NCBI RefSeq assembly: GCF_047663525.1
Contig: NC_092612.1
Coordinates: 839,501 to 903,500, forward strand
Direction: 5' to 3'
DNA from: Anas platyrhynchos
Taxonomy: Eukaryota; Chordata; Aves; Anseriformes; Anatidae
Length of the DNA: 64,000 nt
Position numbers and translations under genes: made by a program. Below are positions 59,776 through 64,000 of the stretch, one piece after another. Below the pieces are notes generated by a model. The model ran no database searches. It saw only the letters and a program-made list of their open reading frames with translations, and was not told where the DNA came from. The first letter of the stretch is position 1. Each line of letters opens with the position of its first letter.

Positions 59776-59838
59776 ATGTCCCGCATCCAGGCGCTGGCCC
59801 GGGCGAGGAGCGAGCGCAGCAAGGAGAGCGCGGCCAAG
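59776..59838 (+). CDS. ARHGEF2: ARHGEF2 (GEF-H1) classical first coding exon
   Basis: GGCCATGTCC opens a 21-codon frame beginning MSRIQALARARSERSKE. Human ARHGEF2 begins MSRIESLTRARIDRSRE, with identical spacing of M-S-R-I, L, R-A-R and R-S. The exon ends after AAG in phase 0. The donor GTTTGG is weaker than usual because position +3 is T. The exon lies in a CpG-rich block (about 59.65-59.85 kb), so it probably has its own promoter, 5.7 kb downstream of the long N-terminus. The next exon of the family (zinc-finger/C1 region) is not in the window. In mammals this N-terminal segment contributes to microtubule and dynein light-chain regulation of GEF-H1. Confidence 0.85.
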
Positions 59839-62046
59839 GTTTGGGGTTTTTTTGGGGATGGGGGGGGTCCGGAAGGGGTTTGGGGAAAGGGGCGGGGGTG
59901 GGATTTGGGTTCTCAGCTCGTGGTCGGTGTCGTCCCGTCCCCCCCCCCGCCCGCCCACCCCCTCTTGGGGGCTCGCGGAGGTTGGCTCTGCCCTTCCCCG
60001 CCCAGCTGCGCGCGTGGTGGGGTGGGGGGGGGAAGTTTCGAGCGCCGCTGCTTTGCGAGGGGGGAGCCCAGGAGCCTGCCCGGGTGAGTCGGGGGCTGGG
60101 GGGGGGCTCCGAGGTGCGGTTCCCATGGTGGTGGTGGGGGGGGGAATTTTTAAAGAGGGGGAGGGCTTTGTGTCCCTGTGTCCCGCGTGGGGTTGGGATG
60201 CGCGGGGAGTACCCAAATCCTGCCCCGGTGCGCGGCGTGGGCAGGGGGAACAATGAGACCCCCCCCCAACTACACCGACACCGGGGTGGGGGGGCAACTC
60301 CAACTGCCCCCCCCCCGACCCCCAAAACCTCGGGGGCGCCGTTTTGGCAGCGTGGAAAGCTCCGGTCCCCGGCCGCATTGTCCGCGCCGCGACGGAGACA
60401 AAGCCCGGCGGGGGGGGGGGGGGGGCGGGGGGAGAGAGAAAGGTTCCCGGGGGGGGGAAACTGAGGCACGAGGCGCCGGCCCCCCCCAGGGAACGCTTCC
60501 CCGGCCGCGGGGGGGGGGGGACACACAGGGACAGCAGGGCTCCGGAGCGCATTTGGCAATCGCTGGCGTGGCGAAACGGTGGCTGGGGGGGGGCCGGAGG
60601 GGGGCAGCTGGTGCCTGGGCTTGGCAGGGCTTTGTGTGCCTGGGGGGGGGCCAAGCGAGCGTGCGAGGCTCCGCTCCCCCCCTCTTCCTCCCGTGCCTCA
60701 GTTTACCCCCATGCAAATATTGGGGGGGGGGGAGCGGTTTTTTGGGGAGCTCCCCAGGGCGCGTGGCGGGGACGGGGCGGGCACCGGGTGGCCGGGGCTG
60801 AGTTTGGCCGCGTCTTTTTGTTCACCCCCGGGGGGGTCCCGGCAATGAGGGGAGGGGGGGGCTTAGCTCTAGGAGGGCTCATCCCTGGGGGGCTCATCCC
60901 CGGGGGTTTCATCCCCCACCCCCCCAAAAAAAAAGGCGTTCTCCGGGGTCCGGTGTCGGGGGGAAGTGGTTGTTGGTTCCTGCGCACGCAGGCACGGGGG
61001 GGGCGGGGGGGGACGGGACGGTTTCTGTTTGAAAGCAGTTTCTTCAAAGCCCGCCTCGCCCCACCCAGGGCCTCCGGTGACCCCCCCCCTTTCCCTAAAC
61101 CCCCCCCTCCCATACACACCCCCCCCCGTGACGGATCCCAGGCGCTTGGAGAGGAGCCACCGGCCCCGGCTGGGCGCTGCTTGTGGGCTGCTGCCGCCAG
61201 CTGTCACCCCCCCAGCAAAGGGGGGGGGCCCTCCCGAGGGTTTGGGGGGGGCAGCACCCACTCATGGCCCCCCTGTCCAATTTGGCTGGGGTGCGCCGGG
61301 TGGGATGCGCAGCCCGGAGGGGTCCCCAGCTCCCCACTACTTTTGGGGTGACTCCCAGCCGGGCACCCCCCCCGCCCCCCCCCGCCCTGCTACTGTACCC
61401 TGAGTCCCCAAAATGGAGTGGGGGGGGTGTCCGGCACCAGGTCTGAGCCCCCTCCCCAAAATAAAACCCCGCGGCTTCGCTCCCAGCCAGGAAACCTGAG
61501 ACGGCTGCGCCTCGGGGGGGGGTAAATTTGGGGCTATAACGGGGCTTTTGTGCGCATGGCTGGGTTGGGGGGGGGGCTTGGGACCCCTCCCTCTGTGGTG
61601 TCGGAGCCGTTTGGGCTCCGTGTGGTTTGGAGGCATCTTTTGTTGCGGAGCCGGGAAGAAGCCGGCTTTGTTCGGAGCACCGGGGGGGGCACGGCCCCCC
61701 CCAGCCCCCCCAGGGACCCGAGCCACATTTGGGGGGGTCAGAGCCGTCCTGGCAGCTGGAGCCCCCTCCTCCTGTTTTGTCCCGTCCTGCCTCGGGAAGG
61801 CGACTTTTGGGGACTTCTCCGTGGGATGGTCGGGGGGGGGCTGCAGCTGGGGACCCCCCCCCTCGTCCCCCTTCATTTTGGGGCAGGTCGGTGCTCCCCA
61901 AATGCGCATCCTCAGGGTGGGGGCCCCGCGTGGCTCTCAGCACCCATCCTGGTGATGAAGATGAGGAGGAGGAGGAGGAGGAGAAGCTGCGCCGAGCCGC
62001 GAAACGTGGCCGGGGGCTGCTCCGCATGGCTGGATGTGGGGGGGGG

Positions 62047-62077
<31 letters not shown>

Positions 62078-64000
62078 GGCATATTTGGGGCAAAAAGGCA
62101 GGGGGCGGAGGCAGCTGGGGTTGTCAGCGCGCTGCAGCCTCCCCCGGTCTGGTTGGAGTTACCAAGCTACGGAGGCAGCGCAGGAAGAGCACGGAGCTAT
62201 CTTGGGCCGAGCCCCGCTCCGTGCCAGCATAAATAAAACCCCCCCGTGGGCGTTGCACCGCCGGCGCTGCCCTAAAAAAAAAAAAAAAAAAAAAAAAAAC
62301 CCAAAGCTCTGCTCCTAGCACAGCGACTTCCCACCCACCCGCCAGCTCCGGGGGGTTTTTGGTGGCCGGGGACCCTCCGAAATTCAGGTCCGGAGGCGTC
62401 CGAGCGCGTCCCCTTTGTTCCAACGCCCAGCTCCTCCCTGCCCGTTTTGGGGGGGCTGCCACCTTCCCCCCCCCCGCCCCGTCCCGCTGGGGTTTTGGTG
62501 CTGTGCCCGTCCCAAATGCACCCTCGGTGTTTGGGGTTTCGGCTGCCCACTGGGTTTGGGGGCAGGAAGAAGGGAGCTGGGGGCGTTTGGGGGCATCCGA
62601 AATTCGGCTGGGGGGTGCGCCCGTGCTGCTCAGCCCGGGGGCGGTGGCGGGTGGTGGCTTCTTGTCCCCGTCCCCCCCCCCCCTCCCCGGTTATTTATAG
62701 CTCACATCCGGCCCCCTCCGACGTCCCCTGGGTGGGGACCCCACTCCTGCAGCGGGGCATCCCGTTTGGGCAGCCCCCCAGCCCCAAAATGAGCGCCCCA
62801 AAATGAGTCCCCGGCCGGATGCCTCTTGCTGTCCCTGTCCCCACCGTGCCAGCCCCCCCCCCGGGACGGGGACAGGGACAGGGACCCCTCTGTGTTCCCC
62901 TGCAGTGCCCTGCACAAAGGCTCCGTTCATCCCACACGGGGCCGACAGCACCAGGCGCACCCCCTGCCCTGCTGTGGGTTTGGGGCCACTACCCCCAAAC
63001 CCCCCCTTTTTTACCCCAGCGCCGTTGGCATAAAGAAAAAAAATAAAAAAATAATAATAAAAAAAAAAAACAGTGATCCACCCCCAAAATATCACCGGGG
63101 CATCCGGAAACGACGCTTTTAGGATGGTTTTAGGGCTTGGCCCCGGCCACGTGGACCCTGTGGGGTCACGCCACGACCCTGCTGCCCACGGGGGTCCCGG
63201 GATCCGGTTGTGGGGCTGGGGGCGCAGCCGGGGCCGGTGCTGGGGGGCAGCCCCCGGCGTCCCGCTGGGGTAACGGCGGCGGCAGGAAGAGAAATCGCCT
63301 CCCTCCTTTGTCTCCCGGCTGTTTTGTTTCCTGCGGTTGGGGCCGGGACGCAGGAACTGCGGGGCCTTTCCTCCCCCCGGCTCCGAGCAGCCTTCCCTTT
63401 AAAGAAGGAGGAAGAAAGAAAAAAAAAAAAAGGATTAAAAAAAAAAGTGAAAAGCCAAACAAACAACAAAAAAAAAACAACACAACGGGAACAATCACGG
63501 CACAGAGCGCGGGGCAGATGTTGTGGCCACGGGGGCTGCGGGGCCGGGATGTGCTGCTGCTCCTGTGCCCCCTTCCCGGAGGAAAGGGACCCGGAGAGAC
63601 CCCTCCGCGGGGAGCGGGTGAGCGCCGAAGCCCCCCCCCCCACCACCCCGGGCTCCCTCGCTGCCTCCGGACTAACCACGGCCCCCCCACCCCGTGCCAC
63701 ACGGGAGCAGGGGCTACGTCCCCCCCCCCAGCATCCTCTAACAGTCCCCGGGGAGGGGATGGGGATGTTCTGCCCGTGCCTCCGGTCCTCCTCGCCTCCC
63801 TCCCGTCTTGCTCAGCCTCCCTTGTCCTGGGGGGGGGGGTCTTTGCCTCTTGGACCCCCCCCCAGTCCTAGGGAGCCTCCTGTGTGCGCGCTGTGACCGC
63901 CGCTGGCACCTCTCCATCGGGACGGCTGCGCTGGACACGGGGAGGGGGTGTCAGTGGGGTGCAGACCCCTTGCTTCTCACCCCCCCATCACCCCCTCGGT
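59839..64000. other. ARHGEF2 first intron, GC-rich, no exon recognised
   Basis: Contains many G/C runs, a (GAGGAG)n tract at about 61.96-61.98 kb, T and A homopolymers at 62.05-62.08, 62.27-62.30, 63.03-63.07 and 63.42-63.48 kb, and the GGGGAAACTGAGGCACG motif at about 60.45 kb (plus) and 60.69 kb (minus). I looked for the exon encoding the family KEKMKEA...NGH segment and did not find it. Confidence 0.5.

Noticed and set aside
59026-60654. 542-codon minus-strand frame
   Set aside because: Proline-rich frame in very GC-rich DNA, antisense to the MSRI exon of ARHGEF2.
30421-60711. MIR-type SINE copies suggested by the GGAAACTGAGGCAC word
   Set aside because: No flanking SINE body, tRNA-like boxes or tail could be seen, so only the short word is reported.
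1-64000. Endogenous retrovirus or LTR element
   Set aside because: No paired LTRs, primer-binding site or gag/pol/env-like stretch was recognised; the repeats seen are CR1 fragments and tandem repeats.

Overview
The window reads as bird nuclear DNA, most likely galliform and from a microchromosome or subtelomeric block. Evidence: several CR1 LINE tails with the usual ending (a stretch like TCCCTTCCAACCCAA followed by ATTCTATGATT-type repeats), compact spliced vertebrate genes, (CCCTAA)n/(TTAGGG)n tracts, and a sharp rise in G+C to the right of about 45 kb. Species and chromosome cannot be read from the sequence alone.

Layout. 1-29.4 kb: non-coding DNA of moderate G+C, with CR1 fragments and simple repeats; I find no convincing exon. 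29.4-30.5 kb: a CpG-rich block with a 20-24 bp A/G-rich minisatellite and a good splice donor, a possible orphan promoter. 34.46 kb: an intronless tRNA-Arg(TCT). 36.5-40.6 kb: a complete seven-exon Fc-receptor/FCRL-type gene with four Ig domains. 40.8-45.4 kb: a telomere-like block. Degenerate CCCTAA repeats lead into a 42-bp tandem array carrying six perfect CArG boxes, then a two-exon RIMBP3/TSPOAP1-like gene (N-terminal coiled coil and one SH3 domain), then about 390 bp of nearly pure (CCCTAA)n. 45.7-47.3 kb: a 142-bp duplication, a housekeeping-type promoter (NRF1, YY1, ZNF143 and ETS sites), about 650 bp of G-rich minisatellite and a short (TTAGGG)n tract. 47.4-64 kb: extremely GC-rich DNA holding the 5' part of ARHGEF2 (GEF-H1) on the plus strand. 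It has five phase-compatible exons of a long N-terminus (51.7-54.0 kb), the classical MSRI first exon (59.78 kb) and perhaps a third first exon (56.65 kb). The shared GEF exons lie beyond the right edge.

The three protein genes share no pathway: an immune receptor, a coiled-coil/SH3 scaffold whose mammalian RIMBP3 relatives are testis proteins, and a microtubule-linked RhoA exchange factor. What ties the right half together is its structure. Telomeric tracts bracket first the RIMBP3-like gene and then the orphan promoter, so the RIMBP3-like gene looks like a subtelomeric cassette lying between FCRL and ARHGEF2.
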